Assembly (NCBI RefSeq): GCF_036417845.1
Contig: NC_089979.1
Span: forward strand, 120,313,415 to 120,377,414
Length of the DNA stretch: 64,000 nucleotides
Source: Apteryx mantelli
Taxonomy: Eukaryota > Chordata > Aves > Apterygiformes > Apterygidae
Reading direction: 5' to 3'
Every line of letters starts with the position of its first letter. Position 1 is the stretch's first letter. The translations under genes and the position numbers were made by a program. The notes beneath the pieces were generated by a model. The model worked only from the letters and a program-made list of their open reading frames with translations. It did not search any database and was not told where the DNA came from. Below are positions 1 to 12,363 of the stretch, piece after piece.

Positions 1-3000
1 ATCCCTCAAACATTGTGGTAGAAAACAAATTTTAACTACTGTCAGAAAACCAGAGAGAAGCAGATTTCCAAAAATCCACTCATTTGCAGTGAGACACACA
101 CTAGGCTGGCTTTGCCTTACCCTTGCTGTGGCCAATTCTGCTGGTGCTCTGGGGCAGTGGTTTAGATGGCTGACACATGGCTGTGCGGTGTGCACTGGCT
201 GGCCTGAGCCTTGCTGGGGCTGTGCCTCCCTCAAACGGTGCTGGGACACATCCTGCCCCAGGAGGGGATCATGGCTGTGGCCAGTTCAGGCATGTGTGTT
301 TGTACACAGGTCCCGCTGCCAGGAGTGAGACTCAGTGACATTCCCTTCATGGAATAGGGATGATTTTATCCTTTTACCCGACATGGGTCTCGGTTCATTG
401 CCATCCCCGAAGGTACAGGCTGTTGGAAGGTGGGCCATGTTGAAAAAGAGAAAAATAGTGATGCCAGGGACTCTGCTGGAATAAGTTAAATGCCAACATC
501 TTGCAGAGGAAATGGAGGGGAGCCAGTTAGCAGATTTGAAGCGTTAAGCCAACCCATTTCTCGGGGAACGTGTGCTGGCAGCGATGCTACAACATACAGC
601 CTCCCCACTTGACTGGGCTCTGCAGCAGGCAAAGGCAGGAGGCAAGGTGCTTAGCAAGCCGCTGCGCATGTCCCGCATTTCCCAGGGCTCAGGGTAAATC
701 TGGCTCTTTTTCCTCCCAGTGGCCACGTTGCAGTGGGTTTCAGTAGAGCCCTGTTGGGGGATGTTGGGTTTTGGTTTTCCTTCCCCTCCTCCCAGAGCAT
801 CTCTTCTGATTGCTCAGAATAAGCATATGATACCTTCCAGGATGTGTTAGCTTCTTTCCTTTTCAATCCGATCACTGGCAAGCGAACAATGACAAAAAGC
901 ACCATACTATGCAGATCAAGGAAATGACTTCTCCCCTTCCCTCTCTGCTCCCAGGCGATTTGCTGGTAAAAGAGAAAAGGAAACATACTTCAGATGTTGC
1001 ACGTTTCTGGGAGCGCTGTTCCATTCTCTTTCCGGCCCTAGCCGTCACTGCAGTCCAACAATATTAGTACGGTTGTTTACTTGTTGGCTTGATGTTTAGA
1101 CTAGCTTTTTAGCATCTCTTGCGAATCATTCCTAATCATATTAGAATCAAGAAAAAGACTTTACATTGCTAGCAGTAAATGTCAATGCTACGTTTCAGCC
1201 TGTTTTAGAAACTCAGTGTTGGCCCATTTCTCCTCCCAGTAACATTTCAAGGCAAAGCTCCCTGTGACTTCCAGAGAGGCCGACTTAAATGCACTGCCCC
1301 CAGAAAACTGCCTGTAAACCTGGAGGCAAGCCACAGGTTTCACTTGGGCTTACAGGAGTATAAATGAGAGCATAATTTGGCTTATTATATACAGGAGGCT
1401 AGTTAAGAAAGCTCAAGTCCTTCCTATTTGTGTGGTGGCCTGTCCGTGCTAAGGAACACAAGCACTTTTTACCTCCTTGCTCCAGGTAGGTGTTTGGACC
1501 AAACCGTGTCCTAACTCCACCTTAGAGTAAGACCCAAGCAGAAAGAGTCGTGTCATTGCCTGTGCCCGTGTTTTGCACTAACATCAGGAATAGTTCTCAT
1601 ATATTCAGTGGCGAAAGAAGGCCAGGTTGTGCAGGTGGGAGCTACAGTACAGTGACAGAGGCCGCTGGGGATGGGGACCGGGGATGCCCATCTCACTGCT
1701 CCCACAGATGCACATGGCTGGGGCTGCAAGGACAGTTCAGGTGGATCCGGAGGAGGGTGTGCGTTGGTGTTGCAGGACTTCCTTGTATTTGAAGGAAAGT
1801 GGCACTGGAATGAGGCCTCATCGTAGGTGTGTTTTTCCTCGCGTATGCATACATCTATGAATGGCAAGGCTGCCAGCAAATCCTGCTTGGAAGAAATCCT
1901 CGCTTAAAGGGGCAGTTTCCTGTATTCCCCGTGCAGTCTGTAGCGATATAATGCACGAGTAGCTTTCTTAAGGTGCTTAGGAGTTGTAGGGCGTGTGTTT
2001 GCATTTTTCCCTTCCAACAGTGTACTTTGCGGCTTGGCTTGCTGTGTTTGTAAAGGCGTAGCTGAGTTGACTTTCTGATTAAACAGGCTGGATTTCAGCT
2101 GCTTAATTGATGTCTGGGATGGCACAAACTGTTCTGCCCTGAGGTAGTGGAGGGAATGTACCTAGGAAGAATCTCCCCCCCCTCCTTTACAGATTTAGGT
2201 TATTTCTCTCTTCCAGGACATTGACCGCAATGCAGATGAAGTGCATTCAGGTCTGTCATTAGCACAGGGAGCACGCGCCTTTTTGGAGGCCTTCTGGGAT
2301 CCGTACCATGATACCACTGGGGTAAATACGAGGAGACTTTTAACTGCCAGAAAAACAAATATTTGCCTGGACAGTATTGTCTGCCTAGCTGCAAAGCATG
2401 TCTTGAGCAGCATATGTGGAGACTCTTTCTGAAAAGTGAGTAGTTAGACTGTGTTTTTAAGGTCAAGAGGAGTTCATCTTGGACACCATCCAGTACAAAC
2501 TGTCTTTGAGAAGTCAAGGTTGCTTGTGATTTCAATCCTAAAATTTCTGCGCTGGTGGAACAAACACTGAATATCTGCACTCCAATAAATAAAATATACA
2601 AAATTACCTATTAAGGTAAAGCATATTGTCCTGCAGATATTTTTGTCTGCTGTCTTGCCATTTTCATTTTCGTAAGAATTTCTAATTTTGTTCGTAGTTG
2701 GATTTGCATCCAAATGCTGCTTTGGTTTCCCAGATACAGAAAGCTGAGAGGGTCTACCGAGGTGGGGGGGGGGGGAGTGATACCTCATGGAGCTGAATTT
2801 TCTACATCCTCTGTTTTCTGATATACATATGTTCAGAGATAAATGATGGATGAGAGCAATTTGTTGAGCAGAGCTATGCATACGGTATGGGCTTGAGTTG
2901 CCAGGAAAAATAATTTACTGTTTTATCTGAGCCACTGGTATGCAATGGAGAAAATATGGCATAGAGGCCAAAACAACAGATTTAGAATGATTACTTTGAC

Positions 3001-6000
3001 ATAAATATCTCATTTATCTTCTTGTTTGTTACAAAGCAGACATACAAACAGGGTAGCTTTTTGTAGAGGGTAAGAGGAAAAAAGAAACTTTGAGCTGTTT
3101 CTGCTGTTTCAGTAAAAATACTTGCCTCAAATGAAGGCTATGGAAATGAATTAAAAAAGAACCCTCAAAAACATACAGCTTTTCCTGCCAACTCAAGGTA
3201 TCTGTTTGCTGCTTGTTTTTTTTTTTCTTGTTTTTTTTCAGTTTGCTGGACAAACATTTTTAGTTAACAAATAGACTGTTACACATTAACCTTTTAGGTT
3301 GTTATGAAATCACAGGTATTCTCATTTATCTGAAAAATAATCAGAGCTCATTTAGTTTATGATATGTCCTCAGAACACAAAAAAATGCAGATATTTTCAG
3401 GTGTTGATATTATTTCACTAGTAAGGAGACCTTCTAAATGATAGATATCTATCTAACCTGCTGTATTGTTTCAGCATTTTTCTCTAGGACTCAGCCAGGC
3501 GTGTATCTGACTGCTGCAGGTTGTCTGGGAAATAGACCCTGTTAGCTGTGCCAGCACTGCACTTTAGAGGAGACGGCTCTTGTACTTGAGCCACTGGGTC
3601 CTCGGAGGAAATCTGAAAGCCAAAAAAGTGCAAGGGAGGTGTCAGAGATGACTATGAAGGAAATTAGTAGGCGAGGAAGGAAGCTGGAGAGAAAGAACTG
3701 ATTGCAAGGTGTTATGAAGGAGGCTTAGATGTTAAACTAAAGCAGAAAATCTGAGGCAAGGAATAGATTTTGATCCCGTATTGCCAAGAAGCAGGAATCC
3801 TGTATGTTTGCCAAAGTACAGAATTCAACCTTCGACATGTCTTCATTACTCTTTTTTTTTCCTAAAGCTCAGATTAATGTTGACGTGTGTGTAAGGGTAA
3901 CAGGCTGCTGTGCCAGTGGTAGGGTTTGAAATAACACGGGTTGGCTGTTTTGCTACTCTGAGGGAGTTTTTTACATTTCACAAGGTAGTGGTGTTTAGAG
4001 GTATCAAATGTCGTTTACTAAACAAGGTAGCTAAGGTACAAAGCAGCGTAACTGTTAGCGTAGCCCTCTGACTGGGCTAATTAGCCTTGCTGCTGTGATT
4101 AGAAAGCATGGCTACTTACAGCTATGCAGCTTTTGGTATCTCTGGCCTAATGTTGTGTAAACGTGCCCCGTATTGGTATATAACCCAGAGAAAAACAAGG
4201 CCATGGTCTTTATTGATACTGCTAAATTACACTACAGGCAGAAAGTTACCTTATTGTGCAAGCGCAGCTTAATTCCAGAGAGAAGAACAGACAGCCTTGG
4301 GCAGTGAATTTCCCCTCAGCAACCTGTTAGGCACAGGTATGTGTGCCATTATCTTCAGATGCGAAAAATAGCAGCTACACTAGTGGAGGCAGGATTTATT
4401 TCTTGTAATTGGCTCGTGCAAACTCTGTATATAAAACCACTAAGTTGATCTGCATGTGTGAAAAATATACAGATCTTCAAAGTGGGCAGTGTTAAGTGTT
4501 AGCTAATAGTCATACCACAGCATCCCTTTAATAAAATTAACATGCAAGAGTGTAATAAACAATGTATTTTCAGCAAAAGCAGTCCCAGTAAAGATTTGGA
4601 CATCCTGGCATTACAGACAGTTTGGAGACAAGGAAGGCATCCATGGATGTTTCAGCTCCCGTCTAAATTGCTGCCGTGTTCTTACTGACTTTTTGTCTTC
4701 AGTCGCTCAGCACGCTGGTGAGAAATCCCCACTCTGCCACAGGAAGTGGTTGCTGTGTGTGGAAAAACATCAGGGCAGGGCAGCTTTCGTTGTAGGATGA
4801 CACTGCTTGTTCCTCTTCTGGCCAGGGCAGGAAAAGACAAGTTTGAGGTTGCTTTGGGGTCTGAGGTGAAGGAGCTTTGGCATGGTCCAAGTGTCCTCAA
4901 TAGAAATCCCTGCTGGAAAGGTGCAAGTCTGCAGCTGGTTGGTAGCAGAAGCAGTCAGGGTTTATGGATATGCCTGGTGTTTTGTGTGGATGCATTGTAT
5001 CAGTTGCATGTGGGTTTGTGCTGCGCGAGAGTCAGGGCAAAATGAGAACAAAAGTTGAAACCTGTAGGGGATACATATCCAGTCTTTCTGGTCTGTTTGT
5101 TTTTTAATGTAATCTTCAGAATGCTGCTTTTGTTAAGAGCAGGTATAAGATTAATTCTGCTGTAGGAACTGTAGGAGTTACCTAACAAAGTTTTAAGTGA
5201 TATCTGCGAATAGTTTTCTAGGGACTAGCTTGAAGCTTTCCACAGCTGGAGAAATTTAAAAATTGATCTCTCTTGTAGTTTCCATTCAAAGCTAGTTGTA
5301 GGGCCAGAGTGAGAAGCAGTATTTTTAACCACTCTGGAAAGTTTGCTGCTGCTGCTCTTCGTGTTGAAGGCAGCAACAGCAGAAAGTAAGGGAACGCTTT
5401 GAAGTTTTCCTTCTCCAAACCTCATCCAATTACAACTTCAAACTTTCCCTAAGCATTTCTTATCTGGCTGCATTTCTCAGAGAGCACTTTGGGGGAAGCA
5501 AAGCTTACCTCCCCCTCCCATTTCCTCTGAAAGCAAGAGCCTTTCCGGGATCAGGGGCAGTCAGGTAGGTGATGGCGTCAGCATGACTTTCTCCGTCTTC
5601 AGAGCAATCCCAGATTGCATTCAGGTTTGGGAGTGCAGAGCATTCAGCATGGGAAAGCAGAGCCACTATCCCTGTAACAGCACGGAGGGAGACAGAGCAC
5701 TGGGTCAAAATGGGACGCCTCAGCAGGGATTCACCGATTGCGACTCTGCCTTGTCCCAGGCTGAGTTTATCTCATCTCTCAGTGTCAAAGCTCCTGGGGT
5801 GCCTGGTGCACAGTTCCCTCAAAAATAAAAATACTCAAATTTACTGGGGAGGTTTTTGCAATGGTTTACCATTAGCACAGGAGAGATGTTGCTCAGTGGT
5901 GTGGCTTACTGTGTTTTTGCAATGTTCCTTTTTTAGAGCCCTTTCTGCCCTCACCTGTGGTTGCTTTGCTGTTCAGCATGGCTGGCCATTTGTGGCACGT

Positions 6001-9000
6001 GCAGTGCAGCCAGAGCTTGCTTTGGGCTCTCTGGCCTCAGATCTTTCTCAGAGCTTTGTTTTTGCCTCCTTGAATGTTTTGTAAGACCGTGGAGGGCATT
6101 TTGCAATTTTACAGTACAACTGCTATAGTCAAGTGAGAGAGGCTGAACAATTCACATGTTAATGGAGCTGCTGTATCTTAGAGCAGTTGCTTTTAAGAGA
6201 TACCCTATCCTTCTGCCGTTGTTTCACCAAGACTTTGATCTGAACTGACGTATCTGCCTATTAATCGTAGTCTGAATATACCTGATCTGGGGTATGTTCA
6301 GACACCTAAGTGACTCTTTCGTGCAGCCCCAGTTTAAGAGTGGATTGGAAATATTAACACTTTTGCATCACATTCTCTGCTGCATCCAACTTTAATGGTT
6401 GACAGCAGAAATGGGACAAAAACCAGAAATCAATTAGAGTCCTCTGATGCTGTGCCCAGGCTGCCGTGCACAGCAGGACCCCGTGCTGCAGATCAGTGAA
6501 GTCAGTATGCACAGAGGGCTCCAAAAAAAGCATTTGCCGGCTGGGCACTGGTTGGTCTCAAGTGCTGCTTAATGGTGGGCAGCAGGAAATTTTGTATAGG
6601 GACTGGGGGGGGGGGGCTGAGGTTTCTGGGCCCTGCATGTATCTGTTGTGGTGCCTACAGGCTGTGAGCAAACCTGGATCTGAACCTCCTCACAGCCTTA
6701 CATGGGGAGAATAAGAAACAGGGGAAGGACTGCAGCTTGAGCTAGAGCCATCCAGGATTGAGGAGGAGCTTTATTTGATCCTTAGTGCCTAGCAGGTTGG
6801 TGTTTCCAGCCTGCTGTCTCCTGACCGTGTCAGGAGGTTATACCCACTGACTCCAGAAACTGAAAAAAAAATTTTTTTTAATCTGTCATTAGTAATCACA
6901 TGTCCAGATTCATCTTACAGCTGTGGCACTACTCTAAGAACTGATTTTTTAATGACAGAGGCCCAGGACTCTCAGCCCAAAAGGGACCCCAGAAGCAGCT
7001 GCTGGCATGCAGTGATTCTGGCCTATCTGCTGTGCAGATACTGCAGGGAAGTCCGTGGTGCTTAGGCAGGTAAGGTAGAGTCCCTGCCCGCCCCCCCGCA
7101 ATGCAGAGCTCTTGGTCATACATCCCCATGGGGCCCTGAGGTCTGAAGATGGCCCTGTACAATGATATGCATTGCGAGTAACCTCCTGCCTTTGAACATG
7201 GCTTTGTGACCCCATCCTCCTTTTAATAAATAATGGAAAAGCAACTTCAAAAGAGCGAGTTTGGTCCAACTCCCCAGCAAGTAAATGACAGAGCTCCCGA
7301 CATCCTCCTTGAGCCATTGCAAGTGCCCAGTAAACCTCTCTCCTGTATAAACTTCAAAAGGAGAGAGCTGTCATTTGAGAAAATGATACAGACAAAAGCA
7401 CCAGCATCCTGGGAGTGCAGCCTGGTGGTATGCCTATTATCAGCTGCTAGGCAAAGAGTGTTTATTTTAGCACAAAGGCACTACTGACTAAGCTTGAAAT
7501 ATTCTGAAATCGGTGCTTAAATGACCTTGAGGTCATCCTGAAGGTCCCACAGCTAAATGGATTAGACAGACATGTAAAGGATGAGCAGTACATAAAAGCA
7601 CGAGGATCAAACCTCCTGTCAGGGAAAGGAACATGAAATCTTGTAATAACAAGTGAAGATGATAGGGTTGAAATGCCAAAGAATTTTAATTGTCTGAATT
7701 TTTGCAGATAAGAGGTAAATTCAGGGTGAAGGAAAAGTAAAATATGGTCAGGAGCCAGCATTTTAAGAAGCGTGTTAGAGCAATTGGTCCTGAAAGTGGC
7801 AAGTCATGCATTAACATTCTTAGGTTTATCAAAGGGTGTCATCTCTGCGGTCATCTCAAAGTGATGCATATTTAAACTAAGCAGTGATCAATCTGTGATT
7901 CCTTAGATGTAGTCTGAGTTCCTGATGCTTCCTGTTGGTGAAATTATGACAGCATGTCTGTGCCCAGACAAAATCTGTGCCAGCCTCTGCCGGCCCAGGG
8001 TCAGAAGTATCACTGTGAGGGGGACTTGGTTAATTTAAAGTATGTGTAGCATTCTCACTACTTAGCAAAGCCCAGCACAGGATCTGCTGGCCGTTGACAC
8101 TGGAAAAGAAAATCGGCACTTTCTAAGAAGTGGAGGTCACATTTGTAAAAGTAAATAGCACCAGTTTCTGCTGTTGGATCTCTCCATTTCTGATGAGCCT
8201 GGGAAATAAGCACGTGTTTTGGTCCCCAGAACCTTGCCTTTGCATGTGCAAACGCAAGTCGCTGGGTCAGAGGCCAGCCCTGTGCGTTGGCCACAGAGCT
8301 GGGACCAGTGGCTACCTCTGTGCTAGCAAACAAAACAGGGCTGGCTCAGAGGCTTGGGCACTGTCCCAGTCACACTCATGTTGCTTATTTACTAGCATGG
8401 TTTTTGCCATGCTGGCTAGCATCTCCCAGACAGTGCCAGGTTTGGGAGATAACGCAAGCCAGGGGCTGATTCCAGTCGGCGGTATGGATGAGGCTACGCC
8501 ATCCTGGGAGGGACACGAGCCATTGCCACACTGCTCTGCTCGGCGCTATGAAGCAATCCCAGCCTTGTTTGTTTTACTGGTGTGGACGTGCCAGAACATC
8601 CGTTCCCCAGCTCCACTGGGACAGTCCCCAGTTCAGCCACGGGGAAGTGAGCTTTTCCTGTATCTTGGTTTCCCATGTGCAAGATGAGGAGACGTTTCCT
8701 TACCTCAGAGGGATGGTGTAAGAAATCCATCCACGTGTGTGGAGGGAGAGGCTGAGAAGGACAAACACAGAAATCTGCTTTGTTTGCAGGCACCATTCCC
8801 TGATTTGGACTTTATTCCCTCAGCAACTGCATGGGCTTTTCCTCAGTGCCACTCAGTTACTCATTTTTCTGATGAATTTCCTTTTATGTTTCTGCCAAAT
8901 GCTTTAAGAAAAGAAAGTCGTGGAGAGGTGTGGAGCTAAAAATAGTCAAAATGACCACCTGTTCCCTAAAGAAAATAATTAAATCATTCCCCTCTTCCCT

Positions 9001-12000
9001 CTTCAAAGTACTCTTGGTATTAGCACCTCTTCTTCATGTGCCCACATAAAATCAACAGCCAAATTATAAATCCTTTTTAAAGGGGTTTATTCTCCTGCTA
9101 AAGGAGCTTACAGCAAAACCCTAGACACAGAGTACTAGCTGTGACAGTCCTCTGAAGGGCTGTTGCAATCAATCTTGACCTGCTAATGTCAGGGGGTTAA
9201 AAATATACCTGGTGGAGGATTTTTTTGGTCACTGTAGAAGAATGGCTTGGTGGCAACCCTCCAAGCCTGACCCTCTCTGCTGGAACAGGTACTGCTCACA
9301 CACTGGTCAGGGCCTTTGTCCAAAAGAATGTCCTAATTTTATGGTGCGTGTGTTTTTCCTCACCATTGCCAGCTTGTCTTTAAGGACATCGCATAGGGAT
9401 GGAAAGTCACTTGGGCAGCTGGGTATTTCACTGAACTAGAGCATGTGTTACCTTGTAACTTAAAATAAAAATTTAATGTTTCGTTTCTTCATTTTTAATA
9501 GCGCCAAATCCCAGGGCTGTATATAAATTGGTGGGAGATTTGCCTGAGTATTGCTTGCTGCCTTAGGCCTGTTGGTAACCCTCTTGCCTTAACCTCAACA
9601 ACTGCATTGCAAATCCCCCGGTGCATCCTGCTGTCGTGCCTGCCCCTCCCCAGGGACCTGAGCTCCCTGCTAATGCTGGAGAACGTCAGGCTTATCTGTA
9701 TGGAAAGGCAGGAGGATTTATCATGTGAACACGCACCTTGGATTATTTGGCCAAAAAGCTAACAACCCCGAGATTAGATATTTTTATTTTGGGCTCAGGG
9801 CCCTGTTTTGGTGTCAGTAACCTTGGCAGAATATCAGCGTGAGATAAAGCAGGGCAGAATGTTTTAGCCTAAAATGAGTATCCTCCTGGGAGCAAACACT
9901 AAAATAAACACACAGGGCAAATTACATTTCCTTCTGTTATCTGTGGTGTCAGTCTGTGTACAGAAAGGCCGTCGTGCAGCACTGCCTGCCTGTCATATGG
10001 GTTGTGCTTTGGTTAGGTTTGTGAAAGCGTGGAAACCTGCATCCCTGGCGTATGTTGTTCCTTGGATACTTTTGCCTAGCAGGATCTGTACCTCCCTGAG
10101 AATGCCTTGAAAGGGCTGCTCATTGCACGGGTAGGTAGGGCATGAGGCCACAGGCACCGTACTCCCTCAGGGATGCTGCTCCCAGCATCCATGGGGACAT
10201 CCCCAAGGTTGGGGGGGGGAAGGAGAGCTGGGGGGGATGGTGAGTGATGGGTGGTGGGTGATGGAGCTAGCAGCAATGTCTGGGGCACCCGCCGTGGTGC
10301 TGCCGATGTGTGTATGTGTGTTGTCCCTGCCGCTGGGTTTGCGCAGCCCGGCTGGCTGAGTTGGCCTTGGGGGTGGCCATGGCGAGTTCTCCGTGGATCA
10401 GAAATGGAAATCTGGGTCTCCTTGCAAGAATGTACATCAAATATACTGAGCAGCAGTAAGCAGTGGGCTGCTACACTGTGATACTTTTGATTTCTCTGGT
10501 TTTCCTCCAGTCCAGTCTCTCTTTTCACATGGTGGACTTGCTGAAACTATTTGACCTTGTCGAACAGAGTGAGGGCCAAGGCCTCAGTCTAACCCTGGCA
10601 GCTCGCTGTATTTAGATCATCTCTCATCTAATGGTCATGCAGTTGTCCCCAGTGGAGATTAAAAGGGAAATGGAGATGGAAAGCATGTCAGAGTGGTCCT
10701 CTGACTCATATGTAGTCCAGTAAACCCTCAGCTGAGTAACACATACAGCTTATCCAAGAAGTTGCTGCATATACAAACCAGGGCTTATTTTTCAAGAAAC
10801 ACAGCTACCACATTCTTTGCTTGCCCTGATGGCTAGAAATTAGATTGAGCTCTACGGACGAATGGTGAAATGTTGGCCTGACTGAATTTACTGGCAAAGT
10901 TTTTGAGCTTCGCTGGAGCCTTTCATTTCCCTGAGAAGCAGCATGTGTTGTTTTCTAGCCTGAGAGTGCCCTCTGGTGTACACACGAGATAATAAAGATT
11001 TTCATTTATTGAATTGGCTTTACTTGGCTTCCTCCTTTTCTTAATTCTTTCCAGCCAGCGTGATTATTTGTTGAAGGCTACCAAATAGATAAATGACATA
11101 AAACACCCGGAGGTGAGCTCTGGACCTGTCACTTGTGTCTTGCCTGTTTATAAACCAACATTGCTGAGAATTTTTTTAACAATATTTACCACGTGTGGTG
11201 TATCAAGTGTCAGGTGTCCAGGTTCAGACCTCCTTCCCAAGGTCCCTGGCAGGTCCCTGAAACCAGCCCATGGCACGTCCACTGCTGGCAAGCACCTGGG
11301 GGTTTCTTAATGTGTCCACTGTGGTGTTAGTAGTTTCAAAACCTTGATTTAGCAGGGAAAACAGGCTGCGAAGCACCAGAAGAAGCATTTTATAAGTAGA
11401 CAAATTATAGTCCTTTTTTCCAGAAGGATGATAGGCCATTTAGAAAAAGCAGAGGCAGTGTAAGCACGTGTTGCCATAGTTATGTGGAACTGGAAACAGA
11501 GTAAATGTGAGGCATAAATACAAAAACTGTCATAAATATAAATCTTCCCCACATGTAAAGCTGTTTCTTGGAGAGCTATGTCATCTTGTCTCTGTTGGGA
11601 CATTTTGGGTTGAAAAAAAACACAAAGCACATTCAAACTTTTAAACCTTGTCGGCACAATGATGGATGTGCTGGTACAGAACAGAGATAAGCGTGTTTGG
11701 CACTCCAGCCCTGAACTTTACTCACAACAGATCAGAAAATAAGAATGATAAGATATTACAGTATCTTATCTGGCAGCTGCTGGTAGTAGGCAAAGCACCT
11801 TGCAGTGGTACAGCACTGGTGTGAAATTGTTAAGGAACAAGAGCTAGTGTGCATTATCCTCTGCACACCCTTTCTTCTCTCAGCAGGATGCCCACAGTTA
11901 CTGCTGGGCCCTCTCTTGCGAGGTTATTTCATGCTGTGCTAAATCTGCCAGGAGGTGATCCAGGCTCATCAACCTACCATCTCGCTGCCCAGAGGTGAGA

Positions 12001-12295
12001 CTCTTGTTGTTAGGATCCAGCGATCAGCCTTCAGCAGTCACCGAGGACTGTCCGTGACAGAGAAAACATGCTGGAGGTTGGGAAGGCCTGTGCTTGAGGT
12101 GGATGCTGGTCTTCAGTAGTCTGGCTATGGTGCTTTGATGTCCTTGTTGTGGATCACCTCAGTTATTTGTGATGCTGTTCTGCTGCATGGTTAAGTGATC
12201 TGTGTCCAAAGGCATCTCCAGCAGCCAGTTTTTGCTCATAATTTTCCCCCCACTCTCTACTGACCTTTCTCTTCTCCCTGTGTTTTTTTCCTTAG
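1..12295 (+). other. LIMD1: LIMD1 upstream intron (partial), no exon recognised
   Basis: This stretch precedes the first recognisable LIMD1 exon and ends in a good acceptor (pyrimidine-rich tract, then cttag at 12291-12295). I searched for the exon that should encode the first zinc-binding half of LIM1 (C-x2-C ... H-x2-C) and did not find it, so it probably lies before base 1. Open frames up to 185 codons occur on both strands (for example 8130-8687 plus and 10076-10528 minus), but none resembles a known protein or starts convincingly. Poly-G runs are at 2764-2775 and 6605-6616, and a G-rich cluster is at 10211-10260. Otherwise it looks like ordinary unique intron sequence. Confidence 0.7.
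10211..10262. repeat. G-rich cluster, putative G-quadruplex on the + strand
   Basis: Runs of G9, G6, GGG and GGG are separated by 4-12 bases within the LIMD1 upstream intron. Confidence 0.6.
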
Positions 12296-12363
12296 GTCGG
12301 AAGCTGAGAGGAAAAGCTTTTTATTTTGTCAATGGAAAGGTGTTCTGTGAAGAAGATTTCCTG
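12296..12363 (+). CDS. LIMD1: LIMD1 coding exon: second half of LIM1
   Basis: The exon is 68 nt, bounded by cttag and gtgagc. The first two bases (GT) complete a serine codon begun in the missing upstream exon. It then reads [22 protein letters not shown], with the CEED zinc ligands that close LIM1. Downstream read-through stays open for about 40 codons into the intron but looks like non-coding sequence. Confidence 0.93.

Noticed and set aside
2200-2601. 133-codon minus-strand and overlapping plus-strand frames near 2241, with a cttccag-like acceptor at 2211-2217
   Set aside because: I tested this as the missing LIM1 exon. The plus-strand translation has no C-x2-C or H-x2-C spacing and no LIMD1 similarity.
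8130-8687. 185-codon open frame on the + strand
   Set aside because: It lies in the LIMD1 upstream intron, resembles no protein family, has overlapping open frames on both strands, and shows no splice or promoter context.
10076-10528. 150-codon minus-strand frame
   Set aside because: Proline/serine-rich translation of G-rich low-complexity DNA, within an intron.
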